From contig JAPFBL010000358.1 of NCBI GenBank assembly GCA_026182355.1, positions 370,001 through 434,000 on the forward strand: 64,000 nucleotides of DNA, read 5' to 3'. The notes under the pieces were generated by a model. The model was given only the letters and a program-made list of their open reading frames with translations. It ran no database searches and was not told where the DNA came from. Below, one piece after another: positions 35,203 to 49,032 of the stretch. Position 1 is the first letter of the stretch. Each line of letters begins with the position of its first letter. The stretch comes from Hermatobates lingyangjiaoensis (taxonomy: Eukaryota; Arthropoda; Insecta; Hemiptera; Hermatobatidae). The translations under genes and the position numbers were made by a program.

Positions 35203-35880
35203 TTCAGGATGTGTAGATTGAATAAAACTATACATAAACACAGGGAGTTTTACGAATAGAGGAGCAAACTATACTTCAGGATGTGCAGATTGAATAAACT
35301 ATACATAAACACAGGGAGTTTTACGAATAGAGGAAGAAACTATACTTCAGGATGTGCAGATTGAATAAACTATACATAAACACAGGGAGTTTTACGAATA
35401 GAGGAAGAAACTATACTTCAGGATGTGCAGATTGAATAAACTATACATAAACACAGGGAGTTTTACGAATAGAGGAACAAAGTATACTTCAGGATGTGCA
35501 GATTGAATGAACTATACATAAACACAGGGAGTTTTACGAATAGAGGAGCAAACTATACTTCAGGATGTGCAGATTGAATAAACTATACATAAACACAGGG
35601 AGTTTTACGAATAGAGGAACAAAGTATACTTCAGGATGTGCAGATTGAATGAACTATACATAAACACAGGGAGTTTTACGAATAGAGGAGCAAACTATAC
35701 TTCAGGATGTGCAGATTGAATAAACTTTACATAAACACAGGGAGTTTTACGAATAGAGGAGCAAACTATACTTCAGGATGTGTAGATTGAATAAACTTTA
35801 CATAAACACAGGGAGTTTTACGAATAGAGGAGCAAACTATACTTCAGGATGTGCAGATTGAATAAACTATACATAATACA
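35203..35880. repeat. 71-bp tandem array, about ten units
   Basis: The unit 'cttcaggatgtgcagattga' followed by 'taaactatacataaacacag' and 'ggagttttacgaatagagga' repeats at exactly 71 bp through the first units. Variants (AGAAAC, ACAAAG, GCAAAC; GAATAAAC or GAATGAAC) alternate, suggesting higher-order duplication of two-unit blocks. The array ends in a short AT-rich insertion and a partial last unit. Confidence 0.9.
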
Positions 35881-38800
35881 ATTTTGTATTTGTATTTTGT
35901 ATAATACAAAATACAAACACACAGGGAGTTTTACAAATAGAGAAATAAAAAATTGAAACAGTATTGTAAAAAAAAAAATAAATAACAAATACAATTTGTT
36001 TGTCTTTGAATAAACCCAAGTAGTTCAATATTTTGATTCAAAGGTTAAATAAAAAAAAGGAATAACGAAACTAATTTCACTTAAAGACTTAACATGACAA
36101 GTAGTTTAGTATTTGATTTAAGGAATTAATATAAAAAATAATAGAATTATTCACGCTTAAATTATAAAGAACAAAAAAAATTTAGTATTTTGGTTTTAGA
36201 GGGTTTAAAACAAAAAAAATAATAAATTATTATTCAGATTGATGAGAAGTCTTAGGTTTTGAATAAAAAAAATTATTTAGGGTTAATTTAGTGTTAATTA
36301 TTTGCCATTAAAAGAAAAGGTAACTTGCAAATTCACGGGTAGAGCTGTACATATGACAATATCATTATTAAAAGGCATTATGTTATCAATAAAACAATTA
36401 TATTGACGTATAGGAATAACTTTTGATAAATTCTAAACAAGGATACAACTTAGAATATAGATTAATTGTTTTTATCTAAAAAGGAGGTAAATTAAGTAAA
36501 AAAAAAAAATAAGAAATGAAAAAGAATTAAAGCTACCGGAAGATAAAAAAAAAATATGAATTCAAAACAAAATTGAAGAAACTGTAAGATACATTGAATG
36601 CCTCACTTTATCAGATCGCTCTATACCACATTTACAAAATACAGTATCTACAGTATCCTAAGTACAGTACTTAACGGTAGTCCATCCATGAACGTCTCTC
36701 TTGTCTAAATATTTAGTTCCCAAAGTAATTATGAATAAAAAAACCGTTTCAGTTCACGAAACTTTTAATGCCAAAAAGGCTCACCATATCTAAAGCCTTC
36801 AATTCCACTGAGTAATAGGAAAGTACAGATATATTTTCACTTGTTTTTTTTTATGTTGGATTTTATGACAACAAGGATAGCTTTGTTAAAGACTGTCAGT
36901 ATATTTTTCCTGGAAAATACCCGATATTAGAAAATTTTATATTATCTGGAAAAGTATAATCCAAATTATCTTTATGGAAAAAATTGAATTGGTTCTCAAG
37001 CAATTCAAAGTGTAAATGATTAAGTTCATGAGCGGAAGTAGCACCGTATCAATATTATTTTTATTAGGATTATAAGCCTTCGCACGGGTCCACACGTCTC
37101 CTGTGTTACTGCAACAATGTTTTCAATAAGCCCAATGATAATAACAATTTAGAAAACATCATTTTTGAATAATCAAGAGAAAAAAAGTAAGTTTAATTTG
37201 ATTGGAAATTGTTTTTCAGGGTGGAGTTCCATCATTTAAATCTTCATTTACAGTGAATAATGAACATCGAAAGAATGCATTAATCGTTCTACTATCCTAC
37301 ATTGTGCATTACCTATAAATTAATTTATACACAACCATAACGGAAAAACAAAAAATGAAGATAAAGTACAAAAAGAACAACATGAAATACAAACGAATAA
37401 AGAAAAGATAATCTCATTGGAGAGTACGTTCGTTACCATTAAAAGTGTTTTCCTTAAAAGAAGTCTACAATAAATACATCAAACAACAATATTATTAACA
37501 ACAGTCATCAAACAAAGTACAGATTAATTAAATACTAATACTAACGATAATCACTCAGTGTAACTACTGAAAAATTTTGTTTTCATCCATCATGGAATTT
37601 GAAGATTGTTCACACAAATAAAAAAAACTCTCAAAATTGAAATTAATGAGCAATTTGATTAGTTAAATTAAATAACATTACGGAAAGATAGTATTAGGTA
37701 AGATGGAATAAATGAAATGAGTCAAGTTCTTAAGAAAACGATTATGTGGGCAAAAATAAAGTTTAATGTTAAACGCCTTGCCCTAATCTAAAATCTCTTG
37801 TCGCAGAGTGTACGCTCACTGATAAGGGATATTTCCAATGTTAAAGAGATCGAAGAATTGTAAAAAATAAGTACTTTTCATTCATATTCAATTTTGAAAA
37901 TGTTTAAATGAATTAAGAGTTTCAAATCATTTAGAAAAAAATTATTATCAATAACAGTTATATTATCATAATATAATATAAATAATCAATTTTGTGTTAT
38001 TTTTTCAAAATGTTTAAAATGATTTTATTTAATTATGAACAAACCTGCCAAAGTTTATGTATTAACATTCAGCATTGAATGATCTATCCATTATATGTAT
38101 TCAAGGTTGGTATTTTCTTTACTTGTAGAAAACAAAAATGCTAAAATGTCTGGAAACAAACATCGAATTCAAGTGTAACAGAAACAAGGATCAAATTCAA
38201 TAACACTGAATAACCTAACTGAAGTAACCTTCCAAACCCCATACTCAAAGACTGAAATAGTTTTTAAGTTCAACAGTATTATTTACTGAAACGCATTACC
38301 ATATTAAGTATTACCATATATTACTGAAGAATAAAAACCTATTGAAATTATAATTTAAATTGATAAGTAAACAAACCCTATTGTGGGTACATGCAAGCGA
38401 ATACTTAATAGAATTAAAAAAAAAAGAAATTTTATTTCATATATCTTAGTGCATCGAAATTTCCAACATCTTCTCCAACAACAGATTATGAATGATTGGT
38501 CACTACTTAGGTCACTTAAACCTCAAAAAAAAAAAGAAGAAAAGACAGACTTTCTGCTATAAAATAAATAAACTTTACTTATTAGCGCTGTATGAACACA
38601 CAAAGTGTAATCACGAACATTTGTATAATTACAAAAACTATTAAAACGATTAATTTATAACTGCGCAACTAAGAAACATCATTCAAACGAAAAAAAACTA
38701 ATCAGATTACTGTATCTATGATTTACTTTAAATTATGTTTATTTCATAGAACATTTCAATAACTACCTTTTAATTTTTCTACTTTTTAATTTTTTTATTA

Positions 38801-39335
38801 CTTTTCTTGAATAAAATAAAACTTTGGCAGCTCTGTTTTAAAATAAAACTGTATTGTCGTTAGAAGCACAGAGGTTGTTATTAATATTAGTAGAATAATA
38901 CACTTTGTCCCTCACGTTGTCTTAATTACTCGACTAGTTTTGACACAGTCCGTCATTCAGAGAAAATAACACTATTTTCTATTGCCTTCTAAATTACTGT
39001 CTTCCAAAGCGACTTTAATCATCGATATCATATTACTTTATCAACAACTAATTTAACTTCAATTTATTTTCTTTAATTACTATTTATTCTATAATTAGTT
39101 TTAATTTGCCTACTATTATTATTTTAATCGTTTTATTTCTTATTTGTTTGTTCGACTTTTCCTTGAAAAGAAAAATCTATCAATAATCTTGATAATTTAT
39201 AAATCGGGAATATAAATTAAATAATATGGACGAGTCTGCTCTTTATGACGGCCTAAACTCAAAACAGGTCGAGTTTTAAATATAACGTGAGTTAAAACAC
39301 TATATTTGCTCATTGTAGGGTAAAAAACTAATGAA
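35881..39335. other. AT-rich non-coding sequence
   Basis: No coding region, RNA gene or transposon signature is visible over this 3.4 kb. A and T runs are frequent. Confidence 0.4.
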
Positions 39336-39339
39336 ATGG

Positions 39340-39520
39340 ACTCCACATATAAAAATTTTAATGGTATAAACAACGCGTTTCGAACACGTAGTGTTCTTCC
39401 TTAGACATTAACTAAAAAAGACACTGACACCTGTTAATGTCTGAGGAAAGACACTACGTGTTCGAAACGCGTTGTTTATACCATTAAAATTTTTATATGT
39501 GGAGACCATTTCATTAGCTT
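39340..39520. repeat. Palindrome, family A terminal repeat
   Basis: Arms of about 75 bp, 'ccacatataaaaattttaat' to 'acattaac' (39342-39413) and their mirror (39434-39506), are nearly identical. They enclose a short unique centre. Each arm carries a family A hammerhead core. The left one is damaged (CTAAGGA on the minus strand). Confidence 0.8.
39434..39480 (+). ncRNA. Candidate hammerhead ribozyme, family A
   Basis: CTGAGGA (39441-39447), one extra A, a stem II of about six pairs with an internal wobble (AGACAC/GTGTTC), GAAA (39464-39467), ACGCGT and GUU ending at 39473. Stem I shows only weak pairing. Confidence 0.5.
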
Positions 39521-39539
39521 TTTACCCTACAAGGAGTAA

Positions 39540-42500
39540 ATACCACATAATAACTGATTGAACTACATTAGAACTATATTTGCTCATAATATAACCTCTG
39601 TTTATGTTTAATTCATAATATTTCATAAGTAATGAAACATCAATTCTTTTCCAATTCAAAAATACTTATTCTTCAGATCTTTTTATGCATCTTCAGTTAT
39701 TGTTAAAAGTAAATGGTAACGTTTTTGTTCAAAAATCAGTTCAACTAAAAAACTTAAAAGTTTTTCTTAATTATCGAAATAACTAAGTACATAATATTAA
39801 CATATCAAACTAATAAATAACAATATGCAAATTGTTGTTTTTTTTGTTTGAAAAACAGAACTAATTCACACAAATTTATTATATATATATAAAAAGAAAT
39901 AAGACATTTCAAATTAATAGGCACACAACAACAATACTACCCTCTCCACCTTGGTAGAAACAATGTTAATATCTTCATCAGATCGATTAGAATCATGATA
40001 CTGATTATGATAGGTTAGAACTACTGAAAATCATTTGCAATTACTGTAAATTACATACAATCGATTACTGAAACTTATATAAGTTATTCGAGCACTTCAA
40101 GACAAACTTAGCACGTTTAAGATGAGAATCAATAATAATGATCTCACAAGAAAGTACTAGTCTTTAGGTCAAGTTAAGGACGTTATGGGAAACACAAACT
40201 TTACCGTACAGAGCAACTGTGGTCAACATGAGAGTATTGTGTTTTTTAAAAAATATAAAACAAAAATATCAACTATTTTCATATGTAATGTCTATCATTT
40301 TCCTTAAATGTCTTCCCTTAGAGACTTTTGTTACTACAAGTTGTCATTACAAAGGGTTATAAAGAGACTTCTGTACTTAGTACATTTTCCTCATGTTTAA
40401 TATAGTGCGTAAAAAACTAGTAAAAGAAAACCCGTTGACAAAGATCATAATGCGAACTTCAATACGAATAACGAGTGTAATATACCTGGCTGTTTCTTAT
40501 CATTTACAAATATATCAGTATCCAGTCTACTACAAAAATATAACCTTTAAAGGTACTCGCTTACTATCCTTTGATAAGAAACTTAATTTTTAATAGGATT
40601 CAATATCTGCCTTTTCTTTACTTATTTAAAAATAAAAATACTAATAATTATTATTATTAGTAGTAGTAGTCTGTTATAACCAATTATTATTATTATTATT
40701 ACTTGTTCTCAAAATGAGTAAATACAACATAACTTCTACTTCTTTATTGATCTTTGGAATGTTCGATTTTTCTTCTATTTTCTTTTAATGCTGAATCAGA
40801 CGAAATACATATTTAATAAAATGTTTATTTATTGTTAAAAAAAAATCCCAGTAAATCTCATATACATTACATTTTTAAACACTTATGTTGAATGTTAAAT
40901 GAAGTAGTTGAATCTTCAATGCCCTAAGGATTGAACACATGTAACTGTTATTACGTTGACATACGTAGAAATAAAATCACGTCAAACTCAACAACAATCT
41001 TGATGAAACCGATATTCCAGTTTGATCTATTGTTATTCATTACGTTTTATAAAAATAAATCCAACTGAATAGTTCGAATGAAGTTTACATTGATAATTTA
41101 AAAGGGAATCCAATGTAAATTTTTCTGATACACCCAACTAAATAAACATTTGGATTGAATCCATCTAATAATTCTAATTGAAACTAAGTCCTTTGCATAA
41201 ATGACAGTACCACCTTGAGTAGTTTCACCTAACTCTCAATCGTTCTAAGATTTTCCACATAACATTTGCCACTTGTTATGTGGCGTGTTATGTGGCTTAT
41301 AATAAAATCATTACAAGAAGCTTCTTTAAATCGCGAGAAATAATGATACTGGCCACACATGCTGTAGACTGTCTTCTCCACCTGACGAATGAACATTAAT
41401 AATTAATGCACATTAATAGTTTATGTCTACCATAACGTTATTAACAACCTTTGCACTATCAACATGCTATTTCATTTGATAGATTAAATGTTATAAAGAA
41501 ATATAAAGTCATTTAACAATTTCACTTATCAATGTCACAGAAAATAAATTTTAGTTTCTATAAAAAAATTTGTTTTTGTTTATAAATTTGAATTTTGACA
41601 AATTAAAATCATATGAATGATTCAATGAAAATAAACTCTGCATACACCTAGTTAAATATAAATTTCAGGTTAGCATGAATATGATAAATATGTTTTCCGG
41701 ACCGTTTCTATTCTAATAGAGCTTTCCATTTTTTTCCACCTGTTGCATGCTTTTTCTGATACCAGCAAAACAGTCATAAATTACTGTTATACTCGTACTA
41801 CACAAGAGAACCTCGTATGTCATTACAAGAGAAAATAATTAATACATGTACGAATTGTTTTTTTTTCGTCTAATCAAACTGATGAAGAATTAATTTATAA
41901 TTAGAACAAAGTTAGATTATAACTTATTGATTTTTGTTTTCACATCAAGTTGGTAGCAAAAACCTTCTTCACAAAATTTACAACAAAATAAATTGAATAG
42001 AGTATTTAACCTATGACAAAAACAATTTGATTTGTAATTTCAGATGTAAATATTCCTTATATTCACTATCATACTATCTGGTTTGTACCAAACATAATAA
42101 TAAAAAGAAAAAAAATATCACAGAATCCTAAAGAGAGATATTTCCAAAATATAATATCGCTTTGACCTAATTCATAAATGAACAGCCAATTCAACTATAC
42201 TCTCCACACATTATCATTCCCCGTCGACTTTTTAACTCTTTCGTCATAACACCAGTTCAGATGGGAGGTAAATTATTGGAGATCAAATTGTTAAAAGCTG
42301 TTAAGTCCTGATATGAGCAGGGTTTTTTTGTTTTTTGACTAGTATTGAACATAAGAAAGTCCAATATATTATTTAGGAGCAGACTTGAGATGGTAATAAA
42401 GCAAATTTAAAATCTAAAATCAAACTATAACTTAACTCTAGGTGAAACAAGATGTTTTAAAGTAACCAAATAAAATGTTATTTTTATTTAATTATGTTAC

Positions 42501-42600
42501 TGAGGAACAAAATGTTAGAGAAATTGAAGAAAAAAAAATAAATGACTGTGAACCTTGTGAATTTTCAGAAATGACTATACTGGCTTTCCCTTGATTTCCT
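39540..42600. other. AT-rich non-coding sequence
   Basis: No gene is supported. (TTA)n runs occur around 40640-40700. The 66-codon open frame at 40393-40593 has no recognisable domain. Confidence 0.4.
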
Positions 42601-42611
42601 TCAAGGTAATC

Positions 42612-43192
42612 TTGTCTTTTTCCGAAAATAAGACATCCCTCGAAAATAAGTCCTAGCCTGATTTTCCGGACGTTTTGGACTACAAGCCCTCCCCTGAAAA
42701 TAGGCCCTAGTTAAGATAATGTGAAAAGTATGATTCATTAAAAAAAAATTGCTGTTGAATGTAGTAGGTATCTCTAGCTGTCGTAATATTTTACAGAATT
42801 CTTTGGACAAAAAATTCCAAGAAATTCCTTGTTTACCTCTTTCAAAGAAACCTTGAAAAGTTTGTTTCAATCAGGCTACTTAGACAAGAAGTATTCATTT
42901 AACCACAGCTATATTGCAAGACATGAGAGATTCAGACCAATGATTCTAAAGGAAATAGATTTGGAAGAAAATCAGAATAAAAATCTAAATTTGATAATTC
43001 ATGACGATTTTCTAGAAGAAGATGACATAACTGTAATCGAATAAATTTAAATTTCTGTATAAAAAGAAATATTAAACAAAAATATGTAAATCTGCTTAAT
43101 GTACTTGAAGCCCTCCCCCGAGAATAAGCCCTAGCAAGGATTTTGACCTAAAAATAAAGTAAGACAATGTCTTATTTTCAGGAAAAGACGGT
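42612..43192 (+). mobile_element. Decayed pogo/Tigger-like DNA transposon
   Basis: Inverted ends GTCTTTTTCCGAAAATAAGA (about 42614) and the mirror of TCTTATTTTCAGGAAAAGAC (about 43170-43190) differ at two positions. Next to both ends are internal repeats of the type AATAAGTCCTAGC or AATAAGCCCTAGC. The open frame at 42829-43044 has the acidic, C-terminal character expected after a DDE domain, ending '...DDFLEEDDITVIE'. The catalytic part is gone. I recall this end sequence from widespread Tigger-type elements, but the family name is tentative. Confidence 0.6.
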
Positions 43193-44680
43193 TAGTTATC
43201 AGATAACAAAGAGAACAAATATACTGGGTTTTTACTAAAACTAACTCTTTTTTAATATCTAATTGTAATAAAACCTGATGTTTTGAATTAAAGCCCTCGT
43301 ATAGTTTTATACATCTCTGCCATGAAAAAGGTATAAAAAAAAATCTACAAACAAGATGGTATTCATGAGCATTCTTTCTCTATAGTGAAATGCAACAAAT
43401 CGTGAAAATCATTCTCTCAATTAGTGTTATGGATCACCATAACGAACTTGAGACCTTGTTTTAACTAACTGCGTTTGATTTTTAATTGTCACTGACAATG
43501 AAAAAGAAAGTTTTCTTTCTTTAATTATGGAATTTTTAATTGGAGCCTTGTTGTACCAAAAATGTCAACCAATGGTACAAATCATCATAATTCAAAAAGT
43601 TATCCACACTCTTAAATATTCATTTATCTTTGTGCCTCAAAAACCATTTCAATTATTATTTTACAAATCATTCCGCTAATTATTCAAAAATTTTCAATAA
43701 GTTAACGATAATTTCTTTAATAATAATGATAATTTTAGACTGTTTTACTGAAAATGTTCACTCCATGAGTGGCAAAGGTTCCTTTAAAACTACTTGAATA
43801 ATTGTTCCTTTTTTTTTTAACACCATCCTACTACATCTTAATTTCAAATACAAGAGAATCTTAAGTCATAAAAGTTGTATCATACTTTCGAAAAAACCAT
43901 TCTTCAATGTTTAGGCTAACAAAAGCATTCTCTCTTCTCATATTTAACCTTAAAACTGTTTCAGTATTCATAACAAAATCAGAATTGTTTATTCAAAAAT
44001 CTTTGACTATGTATAAAACACAAATACTTCTGATTTAAATCAGTTGTTTCATATTCATTCCCAACCATGAATAACTCAAATATTATTCCTTTAGAGCATG
44101 CCAGTGTCATACATTTAATACAAAGCAATGATTGTTCTTGATGAACATGTTTCTTGGTGATCTTGTTTGTAGGTTTATTATCATAAAGCAATTTCACTGC
44201 TCAAGGAGAATTCAAAAAAACATTTCTGTCGACAACTCGTACCAAGTTCTGCCAGATTGTCATTTCTGAGCATTTTTCTCGAATCCTCACAGTTTGTTAT
44301 TTTTGAGAATCAAAACATTACTTTTTTTTTAATCATAATAAAAAAAATAATTCTGTTTAACACAATAGCAGATATATATGTTTCATTTAAAAAGACCAGC
44401 GGATCGTTCCGGTAAAACGTCAACAGTTTAGGTTTTATATGTTACAACATTTGATAGCCTTCTGATAACACTTCCATGTGTTAATTAATATTGTAAACAC
44501 AAATGATTTGACACCATGAAATAAATAATTCAAGTTTCTAGATTCAGGAATACACATATATTTACTGATAAAACTAATGGTGCATCAGTTAAAAGTTTTT
44601 TAAACTGTTCCATTGAAAGAGAAAAAAATTTTTTTGTAATAACATTAATATAGAGTAATTGCTATTCACACTTCGCAAAA
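43193..44680. other. Non-coding AT-rich sequence
   Basis: No gene or known element is seen. Confidence 0.4.
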
Positions 44681-44765
44681 TGACTACCTCGCTATATCGG
44701 TTTCGGATAACGACTAGAGTTGGCTCCTGAAGATGGATGTCATCCGAAACTGATGGAGGAATCGA
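44680..44765. repeat. Short inverted repeat with hammerhead-like motif, family K
   Basis: On the plus strand CTGAAGA (44719-44725) has one extra T, a perfect stem II GGAT/ATCC and GAAAC, but the following ACTGAT is not self-complementary. The minus strand just upstream carries ATCC-GAAACCGAT, an inverted partner. Both are one or two changes from a complete core. Confidence 0.45.
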
Positions 44766-44973
44766 ATGTATGATGACTGATTACTCTATTAGTGATGAAT
44801 CTGATAATATGTGAGGTACTACATTATAATGTATCATAAATTGGTTCGCAATGGGGAGGCGAGAATAAATCTAACTCTGTTCTAGGTGGAGGCAAACTAC
44901 AACGAACAGAAACAACATTAGTAGTGAAACAAATAGAAATACCAAGTAAGAATGAGAGGTAGCTGGTAACCGA

Positions 44974-45237
44974 TTAGAAGAGGTATACAATATACATGAG
45001 CATGACGATGGAGGAGGTAAGGGTGACTGAGAAGGCAGTTCTGGTGGTGGAGTCGGAGAAGGGAGGCAGGTGGGGTGCAAAGTGCGGGGGCGGGGGCAGG
45101 AGGAGAGGCGGGTGCGGCGGAGGCGGCTGGCTGTGTCTGGGACGACGTTGGCCACGACTACCGGGAGCCTTGGTGCGCGGCTCGCTTCCACCTCCGCAGT
45201 CCACGCTCGACACCATCACCAGAAGGACTCCCACCAC
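44974..45237 (-). other. TTC17-like gene, last coding exon (proline-rich tail)
   Basis: The acceptor TTACAG|GTGGTGGGA continues the membrane helix ('VVGVLLVMVSSVDCGGGS'). A run of prolines and basic residues follows, then a terminal hydrophobic segment ending 'SIVMLMYIVYLF'. The exon is strongly GC-rich, unlike everything near it. A second open frame (44871-45191) overlaps it out of phase and is rejected. Confidence 0.65.
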
Positions 45238-48200
45238 CTGTAACAATGTCGAGAATGACTTGACTGCGAAGTAGCAACGTATCCTTCAATTACCGCACAC
45301 ATCACCAAAGTACCAACAATAGACATTATTAAAGAGAAACTAAGGTTGTGCTAACTAAAACCACGCTCGTTAACATCCTTTTCAGATTCAGGCTTCCAGA
45401 GATGAGATATCGATGGCCATAAAAAACCCCTCAGTTTTAGAATTCATTACTTTTTTCAACAGTGAACATCCTTTAGTCTTCCCTCCTCATGTGGATACCT
45501 GGAAACATCGGATTGGAGGGGACACGAGACCGCGGGCCGGACGATCTCACGACAGAAAGGGCTGAATAAGCCTTCTCTCGACTTCAGTCATTTTGGCTAC
45601 TCCTCCAACCATCCTAAAGGGAATAATTACACAGTGGCTAGATAGGGGAGGTAAATAAATATAACTAGCTCATACTGATTTAAAGCTATGAAATAGGTTA
45701 ATTCCACTAAAACCTAAATTAATAAATACAATCATACAGTTTAAGATATTGGAAATAATACGTACGATTTACAAAGTTCACATAAAATATAACCAACATA
45801 AAATTGTTCTAGTAAAAAACAAAGTATTGTGAACTTTACCTTTACTTCTGAACACTTTGTGACTGTGAATCAATCAGTCCTAAAATCCTAAAAAGGATTA
45901 GGAACTCAAATAAAACCTGTCTGAGACATATCAAAATACGGATGATTACTGGGGGAATGCATGAGTTTATAATGAAACACAAATCCTGCATGAGTAAGAC
46001 TCTACCAAAGTCAGTTGTTTCAGTTGATAGATCGTAGCCACATTTTCGAATTTCTTCCGGTGGTTTAGAACAGTGATGGCGAACCTATGATACGCGTGTC
46101 AGTGTTGACACGCAACCTCAATTATGGTGACACACATCTTCAAAAATGAAAAACATCATAATTGCAATATTTGTCTCTCATAACAGTCAAAATTGGTTAT
46201 TAATAATAATATTATTAAATCTGTAAATAATAATTAATATTTTAAATCATTAGTTGTGCAATCCATAATTGTGTGGTACGATTTACTCATTTACTCGTAT
46301 TTATTCATTTATTTACTTATTTACTCGTATTTACTCATTCTGAGGTAAAGTGGATTAACAAACAAAAGTCTCCACACAAATGAAGTTTTCTTCGACAAAA
46401 ACAACGCGTTTCGAACACTTTGTGTTCATCATCAGGAAGACAAAAGTGTTTGAAACGCGTTGTTGTTGTTGAATAAAACTTCATTTGTGTGGAGACTTTT
46501 GTTTGTTTATCCATTTTACCTCAGAATGAATTAATACTTTGTTTCTGAAACCAGACGTGTATGCACAACTACAATATATTGCGTAACAAATATACATATT
46601 AACATTTAAACATATAGTTCTAATATAAAAATGCTAAATTCTGAAAACATGCTAAATTATAAATACTAAATTCCTAAATTTTTGTTTCATAATTTTGGTT
46701 TTTGTATTTTAAATGGCATTAAAAAAATTAACATTTAAATATTCTGTTTTAATATTGCTATTCATAAAAATTTTAAATTGTGAAAACATGCTAAATTCTA
46801 AATGCTAAACTTTTGGTTTTTGCATTTTAAATGGCACTAAACAAATAATTAACTTACAAAAATTATAAATATTTCTATTTCTTTTTATTCTTTACTTTTG
46901 GGATGTGTGACAGGCCATGAAAATTATTTCTCGATTTTGCAAAATTCTGACACACCGAACTAAAAAGGTTTACTATCACTTTTTAAAATGGTTTAGACGT
47001 TTATGTATATATATAAATCTCCTCCAAGACAAAACATACACAAGAAAACACCAATATTTTGGTCACGATATTTCGACCTTTATTGTCATCATCAAGAGGG
47101 TGAGGTAAGGTAATTCAAGACTGTTTTCTCTCAGTGATTTCATTATACATGTAACTCAGAGTTAATTGGGATTCAAGAGTTGATTTGAAGTGACTGAGCT
47201 GTTAGATAATGTAACTGCATATTACCAGACAGACGATGATGAGCAGGGTGTATATGTGGATGGTGGTGTCCGGTAGAGACTCCATGGCTGCCAGAGCAGC
47301 GACAGCAGGCTCAAAGCCGGGCTTTAGCTGAAGACAATGACGCATGTGCAGGGAAGCTTCTTGATAGTGGCCGTATGCCTAAACAATTAGTTTTAAGCCA
47401 TTTGGTTTAAATAATACAAAGTCCATCACAAAATCTACCGCATAAAGTAAAGCTTCCAACAAATAGTTAACCAATTACATCGAACACAAATCATCACACC
47501 AAACATCTCTGAAGAACTTTCTTCAATACTTGGAACTGAAACACAGAGTATTTCAGACGCGAACACAGAATACAAACCAGTGTCAGAACTAACACTAGAT
47601 TTACACTGGAACTTTTCAAAACAACCATTTCCGTTAGTTAGTTCAACTGTTAGGAAGAAGAAAGAGTTATAGGAAAACAAATGGTACGTACTGCCTCTTC
47701 TAAAAAAAAACTGGTTTCAAAACCCATATACTGAGGAAAAAATAATATAAATATAACTTAAATTCAAAATAAAAAATTTAAATTGCATTAAAAAAAATTA
47801 ATATTTAAATATACTGTTTTAATATTGATATTAAAATTATTGATATTGATATTTTGATTTTTACAATCAAAATAAAAATAATATAACTCCTAGTAAAGCT
47901 ACTAGTGCAAATTAGTCCAATAGGTGCTTATTACACAGGATAAAAAGGAGAAATAATTTCCTAAAGTAAATCTTGAAGCGATAAATTAAGTTATTGGGAA
48001 GTCAGAAGTTATAATCATAGCTAAAGACAAAGATGGAAATAGGTTAGTTAAAACTGATTATGAGATTCCACTTTCAAAGACTTTTCCTATAATGTGGAAT
48101 TAAGAAAGTGAGTTTCTTCACCGACAAAGTATAAATACTTTAACAGATCTGTGTCAGGATCGTTACCCCTGACACAATTCCAAAAGCCTGTATTGAAATT

Positions 48201-49001
48201 AAATCATCTTCGAGTGATTTCAAATTCTTAAATTTCACTGACCTTAAAGATCTGTCCAAGAGTGAAATACTGCTGCCAAGCATTACGATCAGGAGGATGC
48301 ACTTCCAAGGACCTTTGAGTCAAATAGATGGCATCATCAAGATACTGCAAGTTGTACAGCACTCGGGCAAGATTTAGCAGCACCTAAAAAAAACGAAATT
48401 AAAACTAATTGTAACAAACTTAGTCACCTAGCTAACATCAGCAATGGTCATTCCATAATTCAACAAAAAAAAAAAAAATCCATGTATATACCAATTAAAT
48501 GAAACGATTCCACGAAATACAAAAACTAGATTTACAGAAAGAAGACACCCCAGAAAACTCGTCGTCTTCTGTCTTCGGATAGACAGACTCCTTCTTTATC
48601 TCTCTACCTAATGACGACGCAGTCGAAATATACTAGTGAGTTTCTGTAATCTCTTTTTATGAGTGTCTTTTCTCTGAATCTAGTTTATATATGTATATAT
48701 ATATCAAACGATTTAAAGAAAAGAACACGTAGAAACAATACACCACTCACTTCAATATTTCGACCTCGTCGTCATCAGGACAAGGAGAAGAAGAAGGTGA
48801 GTTCTGCTCGGCTGGCAAGCAGCCTATATATATTATATATATAAAACTTTGAATTACACAAAGTACGACACAGAAAAGGGAATAAAAAGCACACTTACAG
48901 AATTCTCTATATATCAAACTGTTGTTCGTCATCAGGAGTAGACTAGAAGAGAGAACGAAGTGAGAGAGATCTCCCCACGTCGAAGGACGGAGCGCGAATA
49001 T

Positions 49002-49032
<31 letters not shown>

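Larger units (their letters stand above)
46075..46980. mobile_element. Probable hAT-type non-autonomous element carrying a nested palindrome
   Basis: The left end AGTGATGGCGAACCT (46075) and the mirror of AGGTTTACTATCACT at the right end (about 46965-46980) match at most positions. Both are followed by 'gtgtcagtgttgacacgc'-like and 'attctgacacacc' sequence. Flanks GTTTAGAA and TTTTAAAA are at best a decayed 8-bp target duplication. The family A palindrome at 46250-46525 is nested inside. No transposase is encoded. Confidence 0.5.

Noticed and set aside
39965..40010. Hammerhead motif on the minus strand (CTGATGA near 39984)
   Set aside because: Stem II pairing is incomplete and there is no GAAA box at the expected place.
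44871..45191. 106-codon proline- and serine-rich open frame
   Set aside because: It overlaps the last TTC17-like exon in another frame. The chosen frame continues the membrane helix across a phase-0 splice junction.
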